A stretch of 64,000 bases of DNA from Chamaecrista fasciculata (Eukaryota; Streptophyta; Magnoliopsida; Fabales; Fabaceae). Shown here piece by piece: positions 1 through 12,000 of this stretch. A program made the translations under genes and the position numbers. Within the stretch, counting starts at the first letter, position 1. Every line of letters starts with the position of its first letter. Where the stretch lies: NCBI GenBank assembly GCA_003254925.1, contig QANZ01017173.1:1-64000 (forward strand), read 5' to 3'. The notes beneath the pieces were generated by a model, which was given only the letters and a program-made list of their open reading frames with translations, was not told the DNA's origin and searched no databases.

Positions 1-150
1 AGCTTGGTTTAGGAGAGACTCACCTACCGGCGACGGCGACGGCGGCGAATCACACTTGGCGGCGGTGGAGTTCTGACGACGGCGGCGACAAAGCGTGGGA
101 GTTAGGAGATGGCAGCGAAGGAGCTTAGAATGTCTTGAAGGTGGAAGCAT
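1..150 (-). CDS. Possible first coding exon of a gene running off the left edge
   Basis: On the minus strand an ATG at 150-148 opens a frame of about 50 codons that stays open to the window edge. The stretch is much richer in G+C (CGG/CGC repeats) than the AT-rich DNA that follows, as plant first exons often are. The translation starts MLPPSRHSKLLR and is basic, Ser/Pro/Arg-rich, which would suit an organelle-targeting leader. A good splice donor (GTAG|GTGAGT) lies near position 23, so the exon may end there. No domain is visible and I do not recognise the protein. It could also be a 5' UTR. Confidence 0.3.
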   Translation of the reverse strand, partial: MLPPSRHSKLLRCHLLTPTLCRRRRQNSTAAKCDSPPSPSPVGESLLNQA

Positions 151-229
151 TATGCTCGATCAATACTGCGATTCGAAGAGAGACAAAAGAAGATTAAGGG
201 CATCTTAATCCGAGCTCAACCCGAGCTCA

Positions 230-570
230 ACCAAGTGAATTAGATGAGATTATGTTAAAATGGGATGAGATGAAATGATATATTGGTGTTTGGGTGATTT
301 TAGAGAAAATGATGTTAAATAGAGTGTGAGATTATATAAAATGGTATGTAATGATGGTGGTTGGTTGAAATAGGTTTATAGATTTTTATAATTTGTATTG
401 GGGTAGAAATGGTAGGAAAAAATGAGATGAGATGGAGATAATGAGATGAGATGAGATGATAGGTGTTTGAGTGTGGTTTGATTGTAATGATATTGAGATG
501 AGATGATCTTGGAAAGCATAAGGATGAGATATTTTTGGACGATGGGGTTTTGTTTCATCTCATCGGATGA
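230..570. repeat. GATGAG-rich repeat related to the Tourist/PIF terminal sequence
   Basis: The stretch is full of GATGAGAT repeats. From about 325 to 420 it runs parallel to the left end of the PIF/Harbinger element at 33755-33855: both have GTGTGA(A/G)ATTAT, then ATGTAATGAT(T/G)GTGGT, then GGGGTAGAAATGG. I infer a non-autonomous Tourist-like relative. A similar GATGAG-rich block lies at 1912-2035, so the element may have been split by a later insertion. I could not find a convincing 3-bp target duplication. Confidence 0.4.
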
Positions 571-2045
571 GATGATGGACCAAAATGAAAATAACAATAA
601 AATCATTTTAAGAATACAATTTGATCCATAAATTTGTATTGATCCAATTATCAGTCCTTAGGATGTGTAAATTATAACTCGGGGCACATAGAAAATCACA
701 ACCATCAATAAATCAGATTTATTTATTAAATTCAATGACAAAATAATAACAAACAATAGTTTGGGGACCAGAATGCAAATAACATAGAAATTATTGTAAA
801 CGTACAATTTGGTCCATGATTTTGTACCGATCCAATGAATCGGTCCTTAAAATGTGTAAATAATAACTGAGATCCTATAGAAAATTAGAATATTAATGAT
901 CGGGTTTATTTCTGATAATCAATTACCAATTAAAAAAACAAACAACTGTTTGCAGACCTAAATGCAACTAATCTCATAGTTTGATAAATAAAACTGAACG
1001 AGAAATAGTTTTAACTCTTTTCAATTTTTTCAAAAAACTTCGTCAGATATATTTTTTTTTTAAAAAAGAGGGATTGAATTGATGTTCAGACTCGAAAATA
1101 TAACAAATATTTTGATGACCGAAATGAACTTATTTCATAGTTTGAGCACTAGACTGCCAACAAATGTGAATATAAAACTTTTCCAATTTTTTCACTTGTT
1201 TTTAAAAATGTTATAACAGGTTTAAAAGAAGATTGAATCTTAACAAAAATTATTTTGAATTCAATTATATATTTTGATAAAACAAATAAAAGAACATTGG
1301 GACCAAAATAAACAACACTACACAATTTTTTATTCTATTTTTTTTTAAAAAAAATGTAATAACGGGACTAGAAAAAGATTGTACCTTAAAAAAATTTGGA
1401 TTCAATTATATATTTTACTCAAACATATAGAAGAACATTGGGACAAAAAATAAAACAACATTACAATTTTCTAGCTACCCATGATTCGAACCAAAAAAAT
1501 AATAGACACGTGGAAACTTGTGTCTTTTTCCAACAAAAAAAATTATTTTTCATTATCCAGAGTGTATAATCATCGGATGATTTTGAACACAAATATAGAG
1601 CAAAAAATAGTCTGAGGATGAAAATGAAACTAATTGCATAGTTTGAGAAAAAAAACTAAACAAAAAATAATTTTAAGAGCCAAAGAAATTGAGCTCATAG
1701 TTTGAGGACTAAAATATCTATAAAATGAAGACAGTTAATTTTTTTTAAAAAAAAAAACTGCATTAAAGAGAATGGAAGAAGATTATAGCTTTAAAAATAT
1801 TTTAGGGATTCAATTGTATATTTTACTCAAAATAAATAAAGGAATATTGCAATTAAAAAATAATAATATTGTAAAATTTTTTGTTTAATTAAATTAATAT
1901 AAATTATATANTGAGATGATGTTGTGAATGAGATGAGATAAAATGGATGGTCCAACAAACACCCAACCATTATTGTTCATTCAATCCTAAGATGAGATGA
2001 TGTTTGGATGAGATGAGATTGAAATTAAAGGGTTCCAAACATGCC
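571..2045. other. AT-rich spacer with degenerate 'gaccaaaatg' repeats
   Basis: No gene is seen. The stretch holds diverged, loosely tandem phrases of the type GGGACCAAAATGAA...CATAGTTTGAGGAC (for example 760, 950, 1130, 1290, 1440 and 1610-1700), probably decayed arms of foldback elements. An assembly N lies at 1911. The last 130 bp repeat the GATGAG motif seen at 230-570. Confidence 0.4.
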
Positions 2046-3830
2046 GAAAGAAGGAAGGTATCGCTCAATATCTCATGATCTCATGCTTTTTCTCGTATTG
2101 TATTTTCGAACTTGACATTATTAGTTTATTACATTAAGGTCTAAAGTCGAAACACTTGTGGATAGTGTTTGTATTTTAGGAACCAATCAATTAATTTTCA
2201 TTTAAAGTTTTAAACTCTTGATTTTTTTAATTTAACTTCTTATAAATATTTTTATTATCAATATTTATTTTTAATTTAATTTTAAATCAATTAATAATGT
2301 GACATTGTTAATTAAAAATAAAACATTTTTTAATTCAATATTAAGAGTTATTTTACAACTATATATATTTGATCATATATAATAAATTTAAACATATATT
2401 CAAAAAGAGTAATTACATTTTTTAGATAATCTACTATTCGTTTTTTCATTTTTTTTACAGAGTTAATGATTTAGTTTTTGAAAAATGAAAATAGATGACT
2501 TGGTCCATAAATTTTCACAACTCTCCAATATTTTAGTCCTTCATACGTTATTTGTTAACTAGCATAATAACATGAATGTTAATTGTTAGCATAACTTCAT
2601 TAAATGTTATTATAACATTCTAATTAGCTAAAAAATCAAATCTAGTCAATAAGAGTAGCACATTTGGTTGACTTATTTCATAAGGGTGAAAGTTCAAATT
2701 CTTTGATCAATGTAAGAACTTTATTTAGCCGATGATATGCTCATAAATCTTCAAAAAGGTTGAGAGATATTCCGTGACGTTAGTGGAGGTACTGGTGATT
2801 ACCCCCACTTAAATTTTCCCGAATAAAAAAAATAAACTTAAATATAAAGTGAAGTACTATTATTTTCATTAGCTTTAGACCGATTAGAACGGTGAAACTA
2901 AGATTGAGACTCATTGTAATCATTTTTTTCACATTTGCAACTCATATTTAGAGAAAGAAGAGAAGACAAAAGATGAACCTTAGTTATGACAATATTCTTG
3001 AACCTTAACTACTGCAACTACAAAAATTAAGAGAAGTGACGGAGAGTGAAATTAAGATTTATTGTGATTATTCTTCCTACTTTCTTTACATCTGATATTA
3101 ATATGTGATATTTAATTGTAACACGTGTGCATTTAACAGTTATGTCACCATGTTAAATAACATATAAAGGCTTCTGGAACTAAATAGTTGACATTTGTAA
3201 ATATTTAGGATCTAAAATGTGTATTTCTATTATTAATGACTAAATTATTAGATATTCTCTACATTTTAATATTATGAGTTTGTGTTGAACCTACACTTAG
3301 GTAGGTAATTTAAGAATTCTCAATTTGATGGTACCTAACATGTGGTTCAATTCCATTAGCTTAATGGAATCAAGCATGTAGCAATCTCATGACATGCAAT
3401 TTTAGGATATATTTGACAATTAAGAAGGAAAAAGAAATGAAGAGGTTTGTAAAGAAAGGAAGGGAGGTGAAATAGAGGTCAAATTATTTTGTTTAGATGT
3501 TGGTAGCTCCTCAAAAAATATCTTAATATGAAATAGCATGAATTTGTGAAGAGGTGGAGATGTAGTAAGATTAATATTAATCCTCCATTATCTTTTTCTT
3601 TAAATTCTCAACTTTAAAAAAAAAAAAAAATACTCTCAACCCTTTTTCTCTTTTTTTTTTTCTCCTCTTTAATCCTCAATCCAAATATATCTTAAATATT
3701 CAATTGCTCCAAAGTTTTTCTTAAATTAACCATATGCAAAACATGATTTATTTGCCAGGTTAATATTTACTTATATTATCAATCAATTATATAAACAATG
3801 TGATCTTTGAAAACTCAATATTTTATAATA
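2046..3830. other. AT-rich intergenic DNA, no gene seen
   Basis: No open frame, splice pattern or conserved motif suggests a gene. The stretch has poly-A/T runs (3615-3632, 3645-3662). At 2645-2835 there is a SINE-like piece: 'gggtgaaagttcaaattc' resembles a polymerase III B box, followed by the 'ggtactggtgattacccccac' type of 3' part and an A-rich tail. I could not find its target duplication, so the SINE call is weak. Confidence 0.35.
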
Positions 3831-4085
3831 GGGTTAGTCCAAGATGCAAAGTTTAATTCTTGACATTGGATGCAATTGTTGATGTTATATAATTATAGCC
3901 ATTGATGTAATTTAATGTTGAAAAATAATAAAAAAAATAATAATAATTTTTTAACCAATCAAAATTGTATATGGAGTCACATCATGAGTTACATACAACT
4001 AACTCTTCCACGTGTCATTATCTTATTGCCTCATGACCCATTGCATCCCATGTCAAGAATCAAACTTTGCATCCTAGACTAACCC
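3831..4085. mobile_element. Foldback MITE, MULE type (9-bp target duplication)
   Basis: A 255-bp element with inverted ends starting GGGTTAGTC and ending GACTAACCC. The arms pair over roughly 50 bp (GATGCAAAGTTT opposite AAACTTTGCATC). It is flanked by a perfect 9-bp direct repeat TTTATAATA at 3822-3830 and 4086-4094, the target duplication length typical of Mutator-like elements. It has no coding capacity. Confidence 0.8.
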
Positions 4086-4224
4086 TTTATAATATGATAT
4101 TAGTCCAAATGAGTCTTTTAAATGTTATAATCATTCACTCTTACATCGTTTATTAAAATTTCTTTACATAATCGATATTTTCAAAAAACCTATGATACTT
4201 TTAAAAGGAAAAACTCTCACAAAC

Positions 4225-4315
4225 CAAAATTGGCCCGATAATAACTGGGCCATAGCCCACACGCATCAGGCTTGGGCCGTATTAATATTTTTTATCATGT
4301 GGGCCGTACTGATAA
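4225..4315. promoter_or_regulatory. Cluster of GGGCC/GGCCC motifs without a gene
   Basis: Five GGCCC/GGGCC-type motifs lie within about 90 bp (TGGCCC, TGGGCC, AGCCCA, TGGGCC, TGGGCC). Such site-II/GGCCCA motifs cluster in promoters of plant housekeeping genes, and the same motif precedes PP5 at about 29220. No open frame of note follows on either strand within 500 bp, so this is either an orphaned promoter or chance. Confidence 0.25.
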
Positions 4316-4516
4316 TTAGAGAATATTTCCTCAACACTTAATTCAAGTAATTATGATTATATCTAAAGTTGATCGTAACATATTTTCTTCAACATTTAAT
4401 AAATGCTCTCTAATGTTATGTGAATAGAGTAGAACCTTCAGATTTCAAATTTTTTCAGCTTGGTTATAAGGTGACTACGCATAATTAATATTTCATTCAG
4501 TTTAACATATATGGAA

Positions 4517-4866
4517 GGCAAAATTATTATTTTCGTCCTCAAATTTTCTAATAACTTTTAATTTTATTCTCAATGATTTTTTCTGTCAAATTTATCACTA
4601 AAGTTTTATATTTTAATCATTTTTATTATTTTCTCTGATTTTAACCAAATATTAATAACAAATTTGCGTGACCAATGACATGTAAAGTAAAATCGATAGA
4701 AAAATAAACTTAAATATTAACTTATATTGAAAATCATGATGGAGTATGTCATTAATTTATTTATATAAGTTAGTCAAAAAGATAAAATTAACCAAAAAAT
4801 AAAATATTTGAGATGAAATTGACAGAAAAAAACTATTGAGGACAAAAAAAAAAATGGGTTTTTGCC
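4517..4866. mobile_element. Foldback MITE with 'GGCAAAA' ends
   Basis: A 350-bp element with ends GGCAAAATTATTATTTTCG and ATGGGTTTTTGCC. The arms carry the 'gtcctcaaattt' phrase, inverted at the other end as 'ttgaggac'. The flanks TATATGGAA (4508-4516) and TATATTAAA (4867-4875) are 9 bp with two mismatches, as expected for an older MULE-type insertion. Confidence 0.6.
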
Positions 4867-4952
4867 TATATTAAAAGAAAGTAATTATCAATAAAATTCA
4901 ATACAATTATAGATAGCTAAATTCTTTAAACATAATATTTTAAGCTCTTTAC

Positions 4953-5182
4953 GAAATATCAAGGAATGGTATAATTCATTCAATCAGCAGCAATTACATA
5001 TATACACATTACATCATGCATGAAAGGCATGAGGAAGGAATAAAATCTAACAGAAAATTAGGACAACTGTCATATTCTAGAAGCTACCAAAAAACAGAAA
5101 AAATATCTAAAACGACTACAAAAGAAATATCTAGCATATATACAAAATTACATTATAATTCTTTACATCCCCTCCTCAAGTT
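4953..5182 (-). repeat. Ty1/copia polypurine tract and 3' LTR (far end not located)
   Basis: Reading the minus strand, the copia reading frame ends at a TGA (5178-5176) that overlaps a purine run GAGGAGGGGA. It is followed by TGTAAAG at 5167, the expected polypurine tract and LTR start. The LTR then runs left. Its far end, near 4950, is approximate because no second LTR copy exists in the window for comparison. Confidence 0.5.
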
Positions 5183-6472
5183 GGAGGTGAATGAGAAAGA
5201 AGACCCAACTTGATCATAAGAGAACCAAGCTGAGGAGAAGCCAGTGCCTTTGTGAAGAGATCTGCAAGCTGAAGTGAGGAAGGCACATGTTGTGGAATAA
5301 TGAATTTTTCTCGGCATTTGTCACGAACAATGTGACAGTCAATCTCAATATGTTTTGTGCGCTCATGATGCACTGGATTGGCAGCAATGTGAAGGGCTGA
5401 CTTGTTATCACACCATAAAGGGATAGGTGTGTGAACAGTGATACGAAAATCTTTAAGCAAATAAGTGAGCCATTGGAGCTCACAAACTGCATTAGCCATG
5501 CTGCGATATTCTGCCTCACAAGAGGACCTTGCTACTGTTGTTTGTTTCTTGGTTTTCCAAGAAATGGCATTAGTACCAAGTAGGATGCAATAAGCTGAAA
5601 GAGATCTTCTGGTTTGTGGGCAAGATGCCCAGTCACTGTCACAAAAGGCTTCTAACTGAAAGTTAGAAGTAGATGAGTAGAAAATGCCAATGGTAGAGGT
5701 TCCTTTAAGGTATTTGACAACATGTAGTGCTGCCTGCATGTGAGATTCAGAGGGTGTTGCAACAAACTGACTTAGTTGTTGCACACTGTAAGTAATATCA
5801 GGTCTTGTCAGGTTAAGGTAAAGTAATCTTCCCACAAGTCTTCTGTATGGCTCAGGATCAGATAATGCTGGAGAATCAGAGTGAAATTTGTGACCTTTGG
5901 GAAGTGGAGTAACTACTGGATGTGCAACAGTTAAGGAAGTATCTCGAATGATGTCTTGGACATATTTGTGTTGACAAATAAAAGTACCTAAGGTACTACG
6001 AGCTATTTCAACACCCAGAAAATACTTTACTGGGCCAAGATCTTTGATGGTGAACAAATCATCCAAGTAGACTTTGACATTTTGCAGGAGTTGCTCAGTG
6101 GGTCCAGTAAGGAGTATGTCATCCACATACACAATCAGAGCAAGAAAACCTGAGGCACAATCCATGGTAAACAAACAAGAGTCATGGGAAGACTGGATGA
6201 AACCAAATTTAAGGAGTTGTGCAGTAAACTCATTGTTCCATTCACGGGATGCTTGCTTAAGACCATACAAGGACTTGGTGAGCCTGCAAACTTGTCCTGG
6301 TAATCCTTTGTTGTAACCCTCAGGGAGAGAAAGATAAACTTCCTCTATCAAAGTGCCATGAAGAAAAGCGTTGTTGATGTCCATTTGGTGAATAGGCCAT
6401 CCTTTACATATGGCTAAGGCAAGAAAGACTCTGACTGTTACAACCTTTGCAACAGGGGAGAAGCTCTCAAAA
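5176..6472 (-). pseudogene. Ty1/copia polyprotein, 3' part: reverse transcriptase and RNase H
   Basis: About 430 codons are open and uninterrupted. They contain the C-terminal two-thirds of a Ty1/copia reverse transcriptase (SPVAK block, MDINNAFLHG, LYGLKQASREW, catalytic YVDD in VYVDDILLTG) and then the copia RNase H (FCDSDWASC, SWKTKKQ, SSCEAEYRS, LWCDNKSA, HHERTKHIEID). Gag, protease, integrase and the start of the RT are missing. Homology stops at 6472 (DFESFSPVAK), exactly where a hAT element begins. The frame after the break is undamaged, so the insertion or truncation is fairly recent. The longer frame reaching 6576 includes hAT sequence and is not a real N-terminus. Confidence 0.9.
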
Positions 6473-6473
6473 T

Positions 6474-7362
6474 CAGTGTTGTCATAACCGAACCGGACAA
6501 AGACTCGGACAAGTGTTCGGTTCACGGTCTGTTTGGTTAAACCGGTCGAACCGTTCGGTCGGACCGGATGACGCAATAAATAATTATTTTAAATATATTA
6601 AATATAAACCCTCTCAAATTTCAACTTTCAAGTTCAATACACATAATTTTTAAAAGGATAAAATATTAATCAAGATAAAGCTTTTGCATATATACATATA
6701 TATTAGGACTAGCTTACTTGTGGCTTTGTGGTTTTGACTTTTGAATTTTCTTCAAATTCACAGTCACGGGTTCAACAAGTAGTATATGGGTTCAACAACT
6801 AGTATATGAAATAAACAAATACATATATATTAGGGAGAGAGAGGAAACAAAAAAAAAATTTCACTCTGTAGCCTCCGTCACTTTCTCTCTTCTCTCTCTC
6901 TCTCTACAAAAAAAATTTCACTCTGTAGCCTTCGTCACTTTCTCTCTTCTCTCTCTCTCTACAATTCCGATCTCAGATCTCTCTTTGTGAGTTTGTGTAC
7001 CAGATCTCAGATCTCTCTCTACAATTCCGATCTCGATCTCTCTTTATGAGTTTCTCTCTTCGTCGTCGGCTTCATCATCCTGCTCGTCGTCTTTGTCGTT
7101 TTCATCAGCGTCGTTTTCGTCGTGGTCTGGTCGTCGTCTCAGTCTTCATCTCAGTCGCAGAGAAAGGAAGGCAGTGTCGCAGAGAAAAAAAAAATTGACT
7201 GAACCGGTTCGCGAGACGGTCCAGCGGGTGGACCGAGTTTTCCAGTTTTTTGCCGGTTATTCCCGGTCCAACCCACACTTCGGTTTTTTGGGTTGAACCA
7301 GACCGTCTTGCACTTCGGCTCCCGGTCGGACCGACCGGTCCGGTCCGGGTTTAACATCATTG
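6474..7362. mobile_element. Non-autonomous hAT element, ACCGG-rich ends
   Basis: An 889-bp element whose ends are dense in CCGGTCCGG/ACCGG motifs. The left end reads CAGTGTTGTCATAACCG; the reverse complement of the right end reads CAATGATGTTAAACCC. It belongs to the same family as the element at 28243-29186. The interior has a roughly 70-bp tandem duplication (6860-6960, 'tttcactctgtagcc' units) and CT-rich DNA. I could not match an 8-bp target duplication; the copia sequence does not resume on the right, so a deletion has probably removed it. Confidence 0.6.
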
Positions 7363-7844
7363 CTATCAACAGCTAAAGCCAGCAAATTACAAAATAAAAT
7401 TCATCTAATATTTTTTTGGCCGACCTCATATTTTAGTGTAATTAAAACTTGATCTTTGAAAAATCGTCAAGTTAAAAATTTAATTCTTAAAAAATTGAAA
7501 TACATAATTTAATTTTTAAAAATATCAAATAGTATACCATTTGAATATTTTAAGAATTATTTGATTTTTTTAAAAGATTAAACTATATATTTCAATTTTT
7601 TAAAAATTGAGTTATAAATTATCAATTCGATTATTTTTTAAAGATCAAATTTTTAGTTTACTTTACTCAATATTTTAAGTTAAAATGACATAATCTCTGA
7701 ATTTTGCTTCATGTGAAATTCACCGACCTTTTGAAAGTGACTTCCTTAAATTTTTCAATAGGTGGAAAAGAAATTGAATTTGAATCTTACCTCAAACATG
7801 AGAAGGCCAAAAAAAAAAAAAAGGTACTTTTACCTTAATATATA

Positions 7845-8343
7845 GACAAAAGTACTCATTTTGTCCTCAAACTTTACACCAACTGTCAATTTCATCCCCA
7901 AATTTTACACAAATTGTCAATTTCATTACCAATCTTTTTCTGCTGTCAATTTCGTCCCCAAACTTTACATCAACTGTCAATTTCGTCTCCAATCTTTCAC
8001 ATTTTCGTCAATTTTATCCTTTGACTAACCTCTTTTAATAAAATAACGACAGACTGCATCCTGTTTTTGAATCAAAGTTAGGATTTAAGTTTCTTTTTCT
8101 ATCAATTTTACATTATATATCGTTAACCACATAGATTTTGTCGTCAATATTTGACTAAAGTAAGAGCAAAAAATAAAATTGACCAAAATGTGAAAGATTA
8201 GGGACAAAATTGACAGCAAAAAAATATTGGGGACGAAATTGACAACATGGGTAAAGTTTGAGGATGAAATTGACAGCAAAGAAAGATTGGAGACGAAATT
8301 GATAACAAGTGTAAAGTTTGGAGACAAAATGAATACTTTTGCC
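7845..8343. mobile_element. Foldback MITE, MULE type
   Basis: A 499-bp near-palindrome. The left arm starts GACAAAAGTACTCATTTTG and the right arm ends CAAAATGAATACTTTTGCC. Each arm is built from short repeats of 'cccaaactttacaccaactgtcaatttc'. It is flanked by a perfect 9-bp duplication TAATATATA at 7836-7844 and 8344-8352. Confidence 0.85.
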
Positions 8344-8459
8344 TAATATATAATATAGGGAATCTTGGAAACTTTAAGATTATCCTATCGGGGACAAAAT
8401 GAATACTTTTGCCTAATATATAATATAGGGAATCTTGGAAACTTGAAGATTATCCTATC
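8320..8459. repeat. 70-bp tandem duplication spanning the MITE right end
   Basis: Two copies of a 70-bp unit (8320-8389 and 8390-8459) differ at very few positions. The unit includes the last 24 bp of the MITE, its target duplication and about 46 bp of flank, so it arose after the MITE inserted. Confidence 0.85.
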
Positions 8460-9037
8460 AGAAAAATAGATTGTCATAAGGATTCTATAATCCATATTTG
8501 AGTTCAGAAAACAAACTGATCTTGCTAACAGAATTTCCCTGAGATCACATAGGACATAATACAAACCCACTTAACCTAAAAGTTAAACCTGAGAAATCTT
8601 CGAAAGAATTGACTCTAGATTGATTAAAAGAAAATTAATACTCTTAACATGAACCAATCTTAGCATTTTTCAAGGAAGCATAAACTAAAGAGAAAATTAA
8701 TCCCATTTTAAAACATCGATTACTGGGGACGAGATACATAATTTACAATTAGTATAAGCATTTCCAATAAACCGTAGAGAAGAAAGTTTTGCCTGGTTCA
8801 ACCTTAAAAGAAATACCCTCCAAATAGCCACATATTTCTTATACATTCACGATTCATATTCTGGAACAAAAAAACTAGAAAATCTTAACTACTTACAACT
8901 TAATCAGAAGCAACAAGATAGACATCCCATGAATGCCACAACTGCCAAAACAATATCAAGAGACTAAACGAGGTTTACCAGGGTGTGCAATAAATCTGAA
9001 AACTCTGCTTTGCTTGCCAAATGCAGTTTCTAACTCA

Positions 9038-12000
9038 TCAGGTCATATAACGAGACGACAGGCTGCCAGGATTAGTACGATCCCGCTGAAAGATCGCCCT
9101 CAGATTCGGTATGCATCTAGGCCAACAATCCTGAGTATCATACAGGACAAGTAAACCATGTCATTACCAACTAAAATGTACCACAGTCAAGCTCACATAA
9201 GTTACACTTGTATAGACTAGCAAGCAACTTCCGTTAGCGAACCAGGATTTTGAAACCATTTATACATAGATCCTGATATTTATTTTTGAAGTTCGTATTT
9301 AGCACTCACTAGGAGGCATAGACATTAGTATAAAGTAAACATAAGAGCAGGACAAAATTTAAAAGGGCTACGTATAGTTAAAGTATCACTTGGTGTCCAA
9401 TATGAATGTCCAACATGTTATCATATACCAAAAAACAATTCATTTTTTGTTACTGTTCATTCTTTGTACACACAAAAGGATGGTTAATAAAAATATATCC
9501 ACAGATTCTAATAACCACCAGTGCATGTAAAGCCCTTAAAGCTGCCTAAAATTCTGTAAAATTCTGGTGATTTAAGTACCAAATATACTTCTAATAAGAT
9601 AAAATTGTATTATGATTTGGCCCCAAAATGGATGAAGAATATACATAAAAAGAGAAACTGAAGGACACAAAAAAAAAAAAAAAAAAANAAAAAAAAAAAA
9701 AAAAAAAAACATGAGAGAGAAAGGGGGCAACCTCCCAGCGCTTCTTATTAGCATGATGCTTGCTGATATCTTCCAATCTTTCAATAATCTGCCTAAACGT
9801 TGGTCTTCTGTATGAATCTTTATCCCAACACTCCTCAATTAACCTATTGAGGAAGACAGAAAACTCATATAGTCATATACCTCCTACTTCAGATATATGT
9901 TTTCGAAACAAGACATTCATAACTCATCAAATTTGCTGAAAATAGAATGTATTAAAACAACTCACTCTTTTAGGCCATAAGCATAAAGTTTAGGCGAAGC
10001 TCTAAACCGTGGCCGCTCATCTGCAATGTATGCCTTAGGAACTTCATTTTCGGGCATTGTAGAAAATGGTGGACAACCTTCAATCATCTATAGTACGAGG
10101 AAACAAAAACCACCCACTAATAGCTGTAAATCTTCACATCTAGTGGCTTTCCTCAACAATTAAAATTATCATATTATGAACTGTAACAAACAAGCCATTT
10201 ATAAGCAGTAGACAAATATTCTATCTTTACTTAGTAACCGTTGAACTGTCAGGTCAATGTGCATTTGAATTCTTCAAGTTCAAATGCATATGATAAGCAT
10301 TTGTTCTTTTGCACTGAGTACAGATAACTTGAATTTATAGAATTCCTGAAACTCTTAAGATATATTCAGGAATTAAAAGGAGGAGGAACAAGAAGGTTAA
10401 CTCGTCATATCTCTCCTTCATTTGGATGCTAACATTTATTTAAAATACCTAATTTGGAGTATCTTTAAATTTGTAAAGGATGAGGATAAAGGAAGTTTAT
10501 TAAAAAATCCTCCATCTTAGTATCAATTACTCTATCATGTACGACTTTAGTTAACTGACTCCTAAAAAACTATTATCTGCTGAGGTAAACAAAAATTATC
10601 AAGGAGGGGGGAGTATTGTTCTCAGCGTCAATTCCAATTACTTTACTAGGCATCAGAGTAACCTTACTCAACCACCAATTCATCAAACTGGTTTAATATC
10701 TAACTTTTAAGGTTAGGTTCATAAATAAGATAGGTCAAGACTCTATTTGGTTCTAAAAGTTTATTTGATAAAGGTGAACAATGATGGCCTCACGTGAGTT
10801 GACCATCTATCTGCTAATGGGAAAGAAATGGAAGGAGGGGGGTTCTTACCTCCTGCAATATCAGAGCAAAGGAAAATACATCCACTTTGGTGTCATACTC
10901 TTCATTCCTAAAGACCTCTGGAGCAACGTAGCGCCCTGTCCAATTAACATTTAGATTACTTCAGCAACAATAATTACACATATCAAACCAAGCCACACAA
11001 TGTGGTCAATTTTGTGAACAATCGTAACAGGAGGCACTATATTTAATCATATCAAACTCATAAAACCCAAGCGTCTCACAGAAAAAAAGAAATCCTTTAG
11101 CACATCTATTTGAAGAAAATGCAACACAATGCAAATTATAGTCCTCACTGAATAAGAGTTTGCAATAGTAACTTTATGCAGATCTTTTAATTTTTTTGAA
11201 AGAAATATCATTATGCAGAATAAGGAAGAAGGAATACATGAAGTATCCTGGTTAGTCACAGGTTTGTCTTCTTTGACTGTTTTTGCAACTTTGAGCAGCT
11301 TGCTAACCCCAAAGTCTGCAACTTTCAGATGCCCAGAATCATCCCGCAGTATATTTCTGTTATCTTACTCAAGGACAATGAAGAAATTTTCAACAGTTTC
11401 AACCATTTAGGAAAAATGCATGTCTTTGGGTACTATTCTATGACACTTCATATGCATGCTGGATGAAAATTAGAATCTACTAAAAGAAGAGTGAGAGTAG
11501 AGATTAGAAAACGTACGAGGGTTCAAGATCTCGATGTATAATCGCTTCTGGTTTATGTTCATGCAAATAATTCATTCCCCTGGAGAAGTATACAGAGCTA
11601 ACCGCACTTAATACAAGCAAGCAATTGCAGAATTTTATAGTGAAGAAATCATTTTAATCTCAAGAGGGCTAAAGGAGGAGCAACATGTTAGGAGTAAGAG
11701 AAATATGCTTTAAAGAAGCATATAATTTGCAGTGTATTGGTTTATAAAGAGTAAGTCTAGCCTTCTAATTTTGTAAATATTTCTTCTTTTATCTAAAAAA
11801 TTATGTAAAGAAAATATGCTGATCAACCAAAGTACCATGTAACATTCAAAACCCCCCAAAGGCAACATAAAATATCCAAAACTTCACAATCATATAAAAA
11901 AAAGCAGATGATTGACCTTGCAATATCAAGTGCAAACTTCAAAGCTGTCATTGGTTTTAATGCACCTTTCCTCTTCAAATAGGCACGAAGATCTCCCTGC

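Noticed and set aside
6447-6576. N-terminal extension of the copia frame (RFGYDN region)
   Set aside because: It is hAT element sequence read in frame; copia similarity starts at DFESFSPVAK.
5016-6653. Plus-strand frames over the copia fragment
   Set aside because: Antisense shadows of the RT-RNase H frame.
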